Source: Zoogloea sp041917255 (lineage in GTDB: Bacteria > Pseudomonadota > Gammaproteobacteria > Burkholderiales > Rhodocyclaceae). Taken from it: 64,000 nt of DNA. The position numbers were made by a program, and so were the translations under genes. Positions 8,816 to 17,989 of this stretch are shown piece after piece (the first letter of the stretch is position 1; every line of letters starts with the position of its first letter). The notes below the pieces were generated by a model. That model did not search any database, was not told the origin of the DNA, and saw nothing but the letters and a program-made list of their open reading frames with translations. The stretch spans positions 95,662 through 159,661 of the forward strand of contig JAYRYA010000006.1 of the NCBI GenBank assembly GCA_041917255.1, written 5' to 3'.

Positions 8816-9130
8816 CTGGCTGAAGGCTTTATTTTCGGTGGTGCGCGTTCCCGTCGGGTATCCGGTCTTGGACAGCTTTCGCGACAGGCCGGGGCGCGTG
8901 GCGCGGCCCCGTAAGCCACCTGCGCAGCGGCAGCTCAAGAACGTCCAGGAATTGGCCGCTATTGGCCTTGGGGTGCCGTTTCAGGTGGGCCTTTTGGTCC
9001 TGTGCCCGGCAACCTTTTGGCTGATTCGGCGTTTGGCCTGTGGCTGCTGATCTTCGTGTCGGGGATCGGGACCAACGGCCGACGCTGGGCTCAGCGCGGA
9101 GATGAAGCTTGACCGACGGGAGCCAGTTGC
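8816..9130. other. Intergenic region before the response regulator
   Basis: About 315 bp without a supported gene. A 70-codon frame at 8838-9050 has no recognisable domain or ribosome-binding site. A short repeated motif, ATTGGCC, occurs twice near 8951-8967. GGGAG, 7 bases before the ATG at 9131, is the likely ribosome-binding site of the next gene. Confidence 0.4.
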
Positions 9131-9520
9131 ATGAACAAGGCAGCACGACGCGTTCTGGTGGTTGATGACATGGCATCCATACGGAGTGTCGTGATGGCGC
9201 TGCTGAAGAGCGAGGGTTACGAGGCCTTCGGTGCAGGCAACGGGCAGGCGGCCCTCGACCTGCTCTCGAAGAAGCCATTCGATCTGGTGCTGAGCGACTG
9301 GAACATGCCGGAGATGAACGGCAGCGAGTTCGTCCAGCGCATCCGCGCCACCAACAAGGCGTTGCCGATCATCATGGTGACCGCCGAACGCGACCCCGGG
9401 CGGGTGATGGAGCTGCGTGACCTGGGGGTGAATGGTTATCTCATCAAACCCTTCAAGCCGGCGGCGCTGATGGCGGTGCTGGACAAGCTGTTTCCGCCAG
9501 GCTCGAAGAACGCCGCGTAG
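9131..9520 (+). CDS. Single-domain (CheY-like) response regulator
   Basis: A 129-residue receiver domain with no output domain. The acidic pocket D12/D13, phospho-acceptor D56 (LVLSDWNMP), T84 (IIMVTAE) and K106 (YLIKPFKP) are all in place, so it should be phosphorylatable. Single-domain receivers act in chemotaxis or phosphorelays through protein contacts. No kinase is adjacent. The nearest phosphorelay-type gene is the HPt protein at 17323 and the nearest chemoreceptor is at 5097. A strong terminator follows. Confidence 0.92.
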   Translation: MNKAARRVLVVDDMASIRSVVMALLKSEGYEAFGAGNGQAALDLLSKKPFDLVLSDWNMPEMNGSEFVQRIRATNKALPIIMVTAERDPGRVMELRDLGVNGYLIKPFKPAALMAVLDKLFPPGSKNAA

Positions 9521-9540
9521 GCATCTCAGCTTGAAAGACG

Positions 9541-9575
9541 AAGGGCGCGCACCCTGCGGTACGCGCCCTTTCACT
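9541..9575. terminator. Intrinsic terminator between the response regulator and gpmI
   Basis: AAGGGCGCG (9541-9549) pairs with CGCGCCCTT (9562-9570) around a 12-base loop, followed by TCACTTTG. It sits between convergent genes and could serve both directions. Confidence 0.7.
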
Positions 9576-9602
9576 TTGTAGCCAGACTGCGGCCGACAAG
9601 GC

Positions 9603-11243
<1,641 letters not shown>

Positions 11244-11336
11244 GGCGGTTCCTGGAGATTGAATTCGGGGCCGAAGGCCGGGCACACCCGGACGGCATCC
11301 GGCAAGCCCGCTATTTTCCCGCAAATCGCGAAGCGC

Positions 11337-12155
11337 TTACAGCCTTGTGTGCATGGCGGTGCGATGCCCTGCACGGAGCGGACGGAACTGGCGGGTGTCG
11401 CGGTAGTAAACCGGGGAGTCGCTGTCGGGCGTCACGCCGGGCACGCCGAGTAGCGGCAGCGGAAAGAGATCGGCCTTGCCGAAGGCTTGTCGGGTGAGGC
11501 GATCCGCCAGCCAGGCATCGGTTTCGCGCTGGCGCTCGGCATCGGGCAGATACAGCCAGCCGGGCTCGACGACCCGGTACAGCGCCTTGGCACACAGGCC
11601 GACGAAGGGCGCGCGGAGCTGGTCCCAGCTGCCGTGGCCGAAGATCAGGAAGCGGGTGGTCTCAGAAAGGCGCTGGCGGTAACGCCAGAACGCGGCTTCC
11701 CATTCGTGGCCAGCGAGGAGCGCAGGGATTGCCGGATCGGACGACACGACCAGGATGCCGCATTCATCGAACTGGGTGAGCGCGTCGCGCAGGGCGCCGC
11801 GGCCGGACAGGCCAGCGTCGCGTCGCGCCTGCTGCTCGCGCAGGTGCAGTGCGTTGCAGGCAGCCTTGCTCGTGGGCCACACGCACCACGCCAGGGCGTT
11901 GAAGAAGTCGTGCCAGTTGTCGGCGCGGGTCGGCACCTGGCCGGTGGCGTGGATGTGCTGCTCGTAGGCGATGTCGCCCTCTGGCGGCAGGGTGAAGCGG
12001 ATCGGCATGCCGGAGCCGGCGCGGGCAGCGGGCGCGAAGTCTTCGAGCAGCGCACTGAGCGCAGCAGCGTCGGGAAGATGTTCGAAAGGAAACCGGGCCA
12101 GCAGCCCGGTGACGGGCTCAAACAGCGGAAGGCCGGCCAGCGCCGCCGGGCTCAT
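11337..12155 (-). CDS. DUF3025 family protein
   Basis: A 272-residue cytosolic-looking protein. The family hallmark is the segment around residue 80, NWHDFFNALAWCVWPTSKA, followed by LTQFDECGILVVSSDP and FLIFGHGSWDQL. It has no signal peptide or membrane segment, and no biochemical role is known. The ATG overlaps the stop of the upstream lipoprotein gene (ATGA at 12152-12155), so the two are translationally coupled. Related genomes also carry it beside pyrC, but that does not reveal its function. Confidence 0.8.
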   Translation of the reverse strand: MSPAALAGLPLFEPVTGLLARFPFEHLPDAAALSALLEDFAPAARAGSGMPIRFTLPPEGDIAYEQHIHATGQVPTRADNWHDFFNALAWCVWPTSKAACNALHLREQQARRDAGLSGRGALRDALTQFDECGILVVSSDPAIPALLAGHEWEAAFWRYRQRLSETTRFLIFGHGSWDQLRAPFVGLCAKALYRVVEPGWLYLPDAERQRETDAWLADRLTRQAFGKADLFPLPLLGVPGVTPDSDSPVYYRDTRQFRPLRAGHRTAMHTRL

Positions 12156-12598
12156 TCGCCAGCCGGCTTGATCGGCGTGGCAGGCTTGTCGGCGGCGACG
12201 AACTGCAGGCGGTCGGCCTTGCGGGTGAAGGTGCCGACCATCCGGCCGGGCGGTTCGGCGGGGGCGTCCTTCCAGACCTGAAACTCGCAGCGCTCGGTGC
12301 TGGCGAGATACCAGTTCTTTCCCTGCTTGAGCGCCCACAGCATGTCGCCCGCCTCGAAAACCTCCATCTTCACGCTGCCTGACACACCGGACTTGATGCT
12401 GTAGCGGCGCAGGCAGCTGGGCATCCGCGAGACGACGACAGCCTGACTGACCTCATCGTCCCAGAAGAACTGCTGCTCGCGGACGAGGGAGATCGACTGG
12501 TCACGTCCGTCGATGAGAAAGGCGGCGCCCTCATATTCGCAAGCCGCGAGCAACGGCAGGAGGGCAAGGATCAACAGTCGCTTAGAAATCGGACGCAT
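12152..12598 (-). CDS. Small lipoprotein, function unknown
   Basis: A 148-residue protein with a lipoprotein signal: MRPISKR, then a leucine-rich core and the lipobox LLAAC (C20). The mature part is a small soluble domain rich in charged residues (SISLVREQQFFWDDE, QGKNWYLASTERCEF). It contains C63 and C104 in this numbering, which might form a disulfide. I do not recognise a family. A TTG six bases upstream is an alternative start. It lies 24 bp after pyrC on the same strand and overlaps the DUF3025 gene by 4 bp. Confidence 0.75.
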   Translation of the reverse strand: MRPISKRLLILALLPLLAACEYEGAAFLIDGRDQSISLVREQQFFWDDEVSQAVVVSRMPSCLRRYSIKSGVSGSVKMEVFEAGDMLWALKQGKNWYLASTERCEFQVWKDAPAEPPGRMVGTFTRKADRLQFVAADKPATPIKPAGE

Positions 12599-12622
12599 CG
12601 TCAAATCGGGAGCGGATTCGGG

Positions 12623-13657
12623 TCAGCTCAGTTTCCAGCCGATGGTTTCGCCACCCCGCAGCGGCACCAGCGGATCGCCTGGCAGGTAATCGACCGCAGC
12701 CGGCACGCCCCAGCTTTCCTTGACCAGGGTGATGCGGTCGGTGTTGCGGGGCAGACGGTAGAAATCGGGGCCGTTGAAGCTGGCAAAGGCTTCGAGCTTG
12801 TCGAGGGCGCCCGCCTGCTCGAAGGCTTCGGCATACAACTCAATGCCCGCGTGGGCGGTGTAGCAGCCCGCACAGCCGCAGGCGGCTTCCTTGGTGCTCT
12901 TGGCGTGGGGTGCCGAATCGGTACCGAGGAAGAACTTGGGGCTACCCGACGTGGCGACGCGCACCAGGGCCTCCCGATGGGTTTCGCGCTTGAGCACCGG
13001 CAGGCAGTAGTAATGGGGGCGCACGCCACCCGTGAAGATGGCGTTGCGGTTGTAGAGCAGGTGGTGGGCGGTGATGGTGGCACCCACGTTCGGCCCGGCT
13101 TCGGTCACGAACTGCGCCGCTTCGGACGTGGTGATGTGCTCGAAGACAATGCGCAGGGACGGGTAGCGCGCTGCAACCGGCGCCAGTACGCGATCGATAA
13201 AGACGCGCTCGCGATCAAAGATATCAACGTCAGCATGGGTCACCTCGCCATGAACACAGAGAACGATGCCCCGCTCCGCCATGCGCTCAAGCACGGGGTA
13301 GATGCGGGCGATGTCGGTGACACCGGCATCCGAGTTGGTAGTGGCGCCGGCCGGGTAGAGCTTGGCGGCAACCACTAGTCCGCTGTCGGCGGCCTTGTCG
13401 ATCTCCTCGGGTTTGAGGGTGTCGGTCAGGTACAACGTCATCAGCGGGTCGAACTTGAGCCCAGCAGGCACCGCGGCAAGGATGCGATCACGGTAGGCGG
13501 CAGCCTGGTCGACGGTGGTGACCGGGGGGCGCAGGTTGGGCATGATCAGCGCCCGGCCGAAGCGGCGGGCGGTATCCGGCACGACGGTGGCAAGGGCTTC
13601 GCCGTCACGCACGTGCAGGTGCCAGTCATCGGGGCGGGTGAGGGTCAGGGTCGACAT
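12623..13657 (-). CDS. pyrC: Dihydroorotase (E. coli PyrC type)
   Basis: A 344-residue zinc amidohydrolase that cyclises carbamoyl-aspartate to dihydroorotate in pyrimidine synthesis. Metal ligands are visible as H13/H15 (DWHLHVRDG), the carboxylated lysine K99 (AAKLYPAGATTNS), HGEVT, FEHITT and the late GTDSAPH aspartate. Length matches type-II PyrC (about 345). GGACGGAAG lies just upstream of the ATG. A 59-bp AT-rich spacer separates it from rsmI. It holds a weak GGCTG/CAGCC hairpin, so the gene may have its own promoter. Confidence 0.96.
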   Translation of the reverse strand: MSTLTLTRPDDWHLHVRDGEALATVVPDTARRFGRALIMPNLRPPVTTVDQAAAYRDRILAAVPAGLKFDPLMTLYLTDTLKPEEIDKAADSGLVVAAKLYPAGATTNSDAGVTDIARIYPVLERMAERGIVLCVHGEVTHADVDIFDRERVFIDRVLAPVAARYPSLRIVFEHITTSEAAQFVTEAGPNVGATITAHHLLYNRNAIFTGGVRPHYYCLPVLKRETHREALVRVATSGSPKFFLGTDSAPHAKSTKEAACGCAGCYTAHAGIELYAEAFEQAGALDKLEAFASFNGPDFYRLPRNTDRITLVKESWGVPAAVDYLPGDPLVPLRGGETIGWKLS

Positions 13658-13716
13658 GAGCTTCCGTCCAAAGAATCAATATTTAACGGCTGGGATATTT
13701 TAGCAGCCCACCAGCA

Positions 13717-14598
13717 TCATTCCTCAGCGTCGGCGCTCGATTTGACGCGCAGGCCGTGGGCGTAGAGGTCGTTCCTGGGGGCGCCGGTGATTTCGGCGGC
13801 GAGGCGCGCGGCCGTCTTGAGGGGCAGCTCGGCCATCAGCAGGCCCATCACCCGCTCGGCGTCGGGCGAGAGCCCTTCCGTCGGCGGCGCGGCGGACACC
13901 AGCAGCACGAACTCGCCGCGGGAACGGTTGGGGTCGGCCGCCAGCCAGCCGGGCGCGTCGGCGAGTGGCATCCGCACGATCTGCTCGAAGAGCTTGGTGA
14001 GCTCCCGGGCAACGACGATCTGGCGGGTCGCTTCCAAGGTTGCGGCGATGTCGGCGAGGGTCTCGGCAATGCGGTGGGGCGCTTCGTAAAAAACCAGCGT
14101 GCCGGGCACGCTGCGCAGGGCTTCCAGCGCGGCCTTGCGGCCCGCCGACTTGGTGGGCAGGAAACCATGAAAGTGAAAATGCCCGTCAGCCAGGCCGGAC
14201 GCCGACAGCGCGGCGATGGCGGCGCAGGCGCCGGGCACCGGCACCACCGGATGGCCGGCGTCCTGCACCCGCGCCACGGCCCGCGCACCGGGATCGGACA
14301 CCGCCGGCGTGCCCGCGTCGGTGATGAGCGCCACCTGCTTGCCCTCTTCGAGCATCTTGATGACCAGCCCGGCCGCGGCCTGCTCGTTGTGCTCGTGGAG
14401 CGCCACCAGGCGGGTGTTGATGCCGAAGGCGTCGAGGAGGCGCTGGCTGTGCCGGGTATCCTCCGCGGCGATGGCATCGACGGCCTTGAGCACGGCCAGC
14501 GCACGCAGGCCCATGTCATTCATGTTCCCCAGTGGGGTGGCCACCACATACAATGACGGCGTCTTGGCAAGCGGAGATTCCGGCAGTGTGGGATGCAT
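13717..14598 (-). CDS. rsmI: 16S rRNA (cytidine-1402 2'-O)-methyltransferase
   Basis: A 293-residue tetrapyrrole-methylase-fold enzyme that 2'-O-methylates C1402 in the ribosomal P site using SAM. Diagnostic motifs are YVVATPLGNMNDMGLRAL, AEDTRHSQRLL, ALHEHNE, ITDAGTPAVSDPGA, PVPGACAAIAALSASGL, HGFLPTK and FYEAPHRI. The C-terminal tail around residue 270 (ITGAPRNDLYAHGL) is also typical. It is divergent from yraN across 65 bp, the classic rsmI // yraN arrangement. Confidence 0.96.
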   Translation of the reverse strand: MHPTLPESPLAKTPSLYVVATPLGNMNDMGLRALAVLKAVDAIAAEDTRHSQRLLDAFGINTRLVALHEHNEQAAAGLVIKMLEEGKQVALITDAGTPAVSDPGARAVARVQDAGHPVVPVPGACAAIAALSASGLADGHFHFHGFLPTKSAGRKAALEALRSVPGTLVFYEAPHRIAETLADIAATLEATRQIVVARELTKLFEQIVRMPLADAPGWLAADPNRSRGEFVLLVSAAPPTEGLSPDAERVMGLLMAELPLKTAARLAAEITGAPRNDLYAHGLRVKSSADAEE

Positions 14599-14663
14599 GG
14601 CGGGCGCGACGAACGTCGCGGGAGATATCGGCGGAGGGCGATTGTGGGCGCGACGGCGCGCCG

Positions 14664-15032
14664 ATGCAAGCCGCCCACCTGCAAGACGGCGCGGCAGCGG
14701 AGGCGCTGGCGGCCCGGCACCTGGAACGCCACGGCTTCCACATCGTCGCCCGCAACGTGCGTTGCCGCGGCGGCGAGGTGGACCTGGTCGCCGACGATGG
14801 ACACAGCATCGTCTTCGTCGAGGTGCGCCTGCGCAAGAACAGCCGCTTTGGCGGCGCCGCAGCCAGCATCACTGCCAGCAAACAGCAGCGGGTGATCCTC
14901 GCAGCGCAGCACTGGCTGGCCGGCGCCGGGCGGCGTCACGCCAATCGCGCCTGCCGCTTCGACGCGATCCTCCTGGACGGCCTCGACGCAGCCCGCATCG
15001 AGTGGATTCGCGGGGCTTTCGATGCTTCGTGA
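14664..15032 (+). CDS. yraN: YraN (UPF0102) nuclease-fold protein
   Basis: A 122-residue restriction-endonuclease-like protein. The PD-(D/E)XK-type core is visible: RCRGGEVDLVADD, then IVFVEVRLRK, then ITASKQQRV. A conserved FGGAAASI segment is also present. The exact activity of the family is unsettled. The ATG at 14664 gives the family's usual N-terminus; an upstream in-frame ATG (14532) would overlap rsmI. It overlaps the HIRAN gene by 11 bp and heads the yraN-HIRAN-gmhA-dolP run. Confidence 0.88.
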   Translation: MQAAHLQDGAAAEALAARHLERHGFHIVARNVRCRGGEVDLVADDGHSIVFVEVRLRKNSRFGGAAASITASKQQRVILAAQHWLAGAGRRHANRACRFDAILLDGLDAARIEWIRGAFDAS

Positions 15033-15396
15033 AATCTTGCGTGGAGTGCTGCTGACATGCGTCCTCGCCGCTCCGGCCGCCGCCCAGCAGATGCGCATCC
15101 TGGTTCAGACGTCACCACTCGCCGGCTTCCAGTACTACGGCGGCAAGATCCTGTGGGACGACATGCGCGAGGGCGACCGCCTGGCCCTGGTGCGCGAACC
15201 CGACAACCGCCACGACCCCTTTGCAGTGCGCGTCGAATGGCGTGGCGCCAAGCTCGGCTACCTGCCCCGCAGCGACAATCGCGACGTCGCCGAGGAGATG
15301 GACCGGGGCACGCCCATCGCCGGGCGCATCGGGCGCCTCACCACCGACCGGAACCCCTGGAAGCGCCTGCGGGTCGACGTCTATGTCGGTTTGTAA
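15022..15396 (+). CDS. Secreted HIRAN-domain protein
   Basis: A 124-residue protein. Residues 1-22 are a signal peptide (hydrophobic LLTCVLAAPAAA, predicted cut near AQ-Q). The rest is a single HIRAN domain: GFQYYGG at 36-41, REPDNRHDPFAVRVEW around 58-73, KLGYLPR near 77-83. HIRAN domains are best known as binding modules for DNA 3' ends in helicases, so export to the periplasm is noteworthy. The start overlaps the yraN stop by 11 bp, implying coupled translation. Periplasmic role unknown. Confidence 0.85.
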   Translation: MLREILRGVLLTCVLAAPAAAQQMRILVQTSPLAGFQYYGGKILWDDMREGDRLALVREPDNRHDPFAVRVEWRGAKLGYLPRSDNRDVAEEMDRGTPIAGRIGRLTTDRNPWKRLRVDVYVGL

Positions 15397-15507
15397 GCGG
15401 ATTTCTCCCGGCAACTGCGCGTTTGAGCGCGGGTGGTAAAATCCGCAGGCTGTTACCGTGCTACCCATTCTGCTCGCGCCCGCTCCGGCGCGCCTTCCGG
15501 ATATCCC

Positions 15508-16101
15508 ATGGATCTCGTCGCCCGCATCGCCCAGCAATTCACCGACAGCGCCCACACCAAGCTGTCCGCCCTCGAGTTCATGGCCGAACCCATCGCCCAT
15601 GCCATCGAGGCGATGACTCACAGCCTGATGGCCAACGGCAAGATCCTCGCCTGTGGCAACGGAGGATCGGCCGCCGACGCCCAGCACTTCGCCGCCGAAC
15701 TGCTCAACCGTTTCGAGATGGAACGCCCGCCGCTGGCCGCCCTTGCGCTGACCACCGATTCATCCACGCTCACCTCCATCGCCAACGACTACGACTTCAG
15801 CCAGGTGTTCTCGAAGCAGGTGCGTGCCCTTGGCCAGCCCGGCGACGTGCTGCTGGCCATCTCCACCAGCGGCAACTCGCCGAACGTGATCGAGGCCATC
15901 CGCACCGCCCATGAGCGCGAGATGCGTGTGGTCGCCCTGACCGGCAAGGGTGGCGGCGAGATGGGCGCCCTGCTCGGCCCGGACGACATCCACCTGTGCG
16001 TGCCCGCTGACCGCACGGCGCGCATCCAGGAGGTCCACCTCCTCACCCTTCATTGCCTGTGTGATGGCATCGACTGCCTCTTTCTCGGAGTAGAAGAATG
16101 A
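15508..16101 (+). CDS. gmhA: Phosphoheptose isomerase, SIS domain (GmhA/DiaA family)
   Basis: A 197-residue SIS-domain protein. GmhA isomerises sedoheptulose 7-phosphate for LPS heptose; the paralogue DiaA is a DnaA partner. The locus (yraN-SIS-dolP) is where E. coli has diaA, and the sequence resembles DiaA. However, the GmhA metal/catalytic positions are intact: H and E in AQHFAAE, and Q and H in RIQEVHLLTLH, two of which E. coli DiaA lacks. GNGGSAADA and STSGNS sugar-phosphate loops are present. I therefore favour GmhA. Start at 15508 gives the family N-terminus MDLVARI. It overlaps dolP by 4 bp. Confidence 0.87.
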   Translation: MDLVARIAQQFTDSAHTKLSALEFMAEPIAHAIEAMTHSLMANGKILACGNGGSAADAQHFAAELLNRFEMERPPLAALALTTDSSTLTSIANDYDFSQVFSKQVRALGQPGDVLLAISTSGNSPNVIEAIRTAHEREMRVVALTGKGGGEMGALLGPDDIHLCVPADRTARIQEVHLLTLHCLCDGIDCLFLGVEE

Positions 16102-16736
16102 AATTCCCCCGCAAGCTGCTCGCCTCGCTTCTCCTCGCCCTGGGTTCCGCCTCGGTCATGCAGGGCTGCATCCCGGTGTTCGTCGGCGGCGCCGGCGTGG
16201 CCGTGGCAATGACCGCCGACCGCCGCAGCTCCGGTGCCTACGTGGACGACGAGAGCATCGAATGGAAGGCTGGCAAGTGGATCAACGACCGTCTGGGCGA
16301 TAACGTCCATGTCAATGCCACCTCCTTCAACCGCAAGCTCCTCCTCACCGGCGAAGCCTTCAACGAGGCGTCCCGTGAGGAGGCCGGGCGAATCGCGGCC
16401 TCTGTAGAAAATGTCCGCGAAGTCGTGAACGAACTCCGCGTGGCCCCCACCAGCACCCTCTCCGCCCGCACCAACGACACCTACATCAGCTCGAAGGTGA
16501 AGGCCCGCTTCGTGGACCAGAAGGAATTCCACCTTCCCCATGTGAAGGTCGTCACGGAAGCAGGCACGGTCTATCTGCTGGGCCTGGTGAGCCAGCGCGA
16601 AGGCGAGGCGGCCACCGAAGTGGCCCGCAGCACCACCGGTGTCCAGAAGGTCGTGCGTGTGTTCGAGTACGTCAGCGAAGAAGAAGCGCGCCGCCTGGAC
16701 GGCACCGACCGCAGCACCGACTCCAGCACCAAATAA
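16098..16736 (+). CDS. dolP: DolP/YraP-like outer-membrane lipoprotein with two BON domains
   Basis: A 212-residue lipoprotein: lysine-rich N-terminus, leucine core, lipobox VMQGC (C24), then a short glycine-rich stretch. Two BON domains follow (about residues 56-118 and 127-195), each ending in a conserved valine-rich strand (VENVREVVNEL and TTGVQKVVRVF). DolP-type proteins bind anionic phospholipids and support outer-membrane integrity and BAM function. The ATG overlaps the gmhA stop (ATGA), so the two are coupled. The gene order matches E. coli yraN-diaA-dolP. Confidence 0.92.
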   Translation: MKFPRKLLASLLLALGSASVMQGCIPVFVGGAGVAVAMTADRRSSGAYVDDESIEWKAGKWINDRLGDNVHVNATSFNRKLLLTGEAFNEASREEAGRIAASVENVREVVNELRVAPTSTLSARTNDTYISSKVKARFVDQKEFHLPHVKVVTEAGTVYLLGLVSQREGEAATEVARSTTGVQKVVRVFEYVSEEEARRLDGTDRSTDSSTK

Positions 16737-16753
16737 TCTCCGGGAGAACAACC

Positions 16754-17185
16754 ATGAACCGTCGTGAAGCCCTCTTCGCCACCGGCGCCCTGCTTGCCAG
16801 CGCCGGCGCGGCGGTCGCCGCCGACGACCACCACCATCACCACGAAGGCGCTCACCCGTGGCAGGCCGTGCTCGACACGGCCGGTATCTGCATCGAGAAG
16901 GGCGAGATCTGCCTGACCCACTGCATCATGCTGCTGGGCGAAGGCGACAAAGCCATGGCCGCCTGCGCCACCAGCGTGCGCGAGATGCTCGCAAGCTGTC
17001 GCGCACTGATCACCCTGGCCGGCGCCGAATCCAGGTTCGCGCCCAGGCTCGCCGCCCTGTGCGTGGATATCTGCAAGAGCTGCGAGGCGGAGTGCAAGAA
17101 GCACGCCGCCAAGCACAAAGCCTGCAAGGAATGCATGGAAAGCTGTGCGGAATGCGCCAAGGCCTGCAAGGCGATGGTTGTCTGA
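16754..17185 (+). CDS. Tat-exported four-helix-bundle copper-storage protein (Csp1-like)
   Basis: A 143-residue cysteine-rich protein. MNRREALF followed by an alanine-rich core to AVAA (23) is a twin-arginine signal. A five-histidine run (26-30) follows. The mature part has 14 cysteines (46, 53, 57, 71, 82, 103, 107, 110, 114, 124, 127, 131, 134, 138), spaced to line the core of a four-helix bundle, as in Csp1, which stores many Cu(I) ions. Family members with a Tat signal act outside the cytosol. GGGAG precedes the ATG. No copper efflux genes are adjacent. Confidence 0.88.
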   Translation: MNRREALFATGALLASAGAAVAADDHHHHHEGAHPWQAVLDTAGICIEKGEICLTHCIMLLGEGDKAMAACATSVREMLASCRALITLAGAESRFAPRLAALCVDICKSCEAECKKHAAKHKACKECMESCAECAKACKAMVV

Positions 17186-17203
17186 ACGGCCACGTTATTC
17201 CTG

Positions 17204-17224
17204 CGGGCGCCCCTGCGGCGCCCG
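17204..17224 (+). terminator. Perfect GC-rich hairpin after the copper-storage gene
   Basis: CGGGCGCC-CCTGC-GGCGCCCG forms an 8-bp perfect stem 18 bases after the stop codon. No T-run follows, so it may be a pause/stability hairpin or a factor-assisted terminator. Confidence 0.4.
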
Positions 17225-17322
17225 TCAATCCCGGCGGACAGAAACGCCATGGGCGTAGACCGGCACTCCGTGATGCCGGCCGCCCCTCACCCCAACCAAT
17301 GACGGCGCCCGACGGAGCCCCC

Positions 17323-17805
17323 ATGCACTCACCTGCCCAGCCAGGCAATGCACCCGCCACTCTGCCCCCGGGCATCCCCGACGCCATCGACGGTCTGGAC
17401 ATGGCCGCCGGCCTGCGCCGGATGGAAGGCGATCCCGAACTCTACATTGCACTGCTGCGCGACTTTGCCGCCACCGAGAGATCCGCAGCCGACGTGATCG
17501 CCGATGCGCTGGCGGCCAACGACTGGGTTGCTGCCGCCCGCCGCGCCCACACCGTCAAGGGGCTCGCCGGCACTTTCGGCGCCTTCCGGCTCCAGCCGGC
17601 AGCCGAGAGCCTGGAGCTGACCTTGCGCGAAACCCGGCCGATGGCCAAAGTGGACGCCGTTCTACAGCGCTTCCGCGCCGAACTTCAGGCCCTGATGGCG
17701 GAGTTGGACGCCAAGCTCCCTCCGGAAGCCGAACTCCCCCCCACACCGGCCCAATGGACCGGGAGCAGCTTGCAGCAGTCTGCGCCGAACTGCTCCCGCT
17801 CCTGA
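17323..17805 (+). CDS. Histidine phosphotransfer (HPt) domain protein, N-terminal part
   Basis: A 160-residue protein with one HPt domain (about residues 20-125). The phospho-acceptor lies in RRAHTVKGLAGTFGA and the preceding GLDMAAGLRRMEGDPELY is typical of HPt modules at the ends of hybrid sensor kinases. No kinase precedes it. GGAG lies just upstream of this ATG; an ATG at 17299 is an alternative. After a C7 tract at 17736-17742 the frame loses resemblance and ends in an odd serine/asparagine tail, while the expected tail continues in the +1 frame from 17754. Confidence 0.75.
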   Translation: MHSPAQPGNAPATLPPGIPDAIDGLDMAAGLRRMEGDPELYIALLRDFAATERSAADVIADALAANDWVAAARRAHTVKGLAGTFGAFRLQPAAESLELTLRETRPMAKVDAVLQRFRAELQALMAELDAKLPPEAELPPTPAQWTGSSLQQSAPNCSRS

Positions 17806-17984
17806 TCGACTGCGACATGAGGGCGTTACACCTGCTCGACACCCACGCCAGCCTGCTCGGCCACGCCTTCGGCAGCGATTTCGGCGCCATTGCGCACGCC
17901 TTGCGCGGCTTTGATTTCGAGATCGCCGAAGCGGCGTTGATCACAGCGTGCCGCAAGCACGGCTTTTCCGTACCGTTGCCCTGA
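17754..17984 (+). pseudogene. Out-of-frame C-terminal tail of the HPt protein
   Basis: This 76-residue frame (MDREQLAAVCAELLPLL, later GFDFEIAEAAL) looks like the helical tail normally found after an HPt domain in hybrid kinases. It overlaps the HPt frame by 52 bases. Adding a single C to the C7 tract at 17736-17742 would fuse the two into one protein of about 220 residues. It could be a frameshifted gene end, a sequencing indel, a slippage-controlled fusion, or a coupled second gene. It ends 5 bp from the convergent kinase gene. Confidence 0.6.
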
Positions 17985-17989
17985 GCGCT

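Noticed and set aside
8838..9050. Small ORF in the spacer before the response regulator
   Set aside because: No ribosome-binding site and no domain; codon use and composition are not convincing.
14532..14663. N-terminal extension of yraN
   Set aside because: Would overlap rsmI, and the extra residues do not resemble YraN proteins; ATG at 14664 gives the normal N-terminus.
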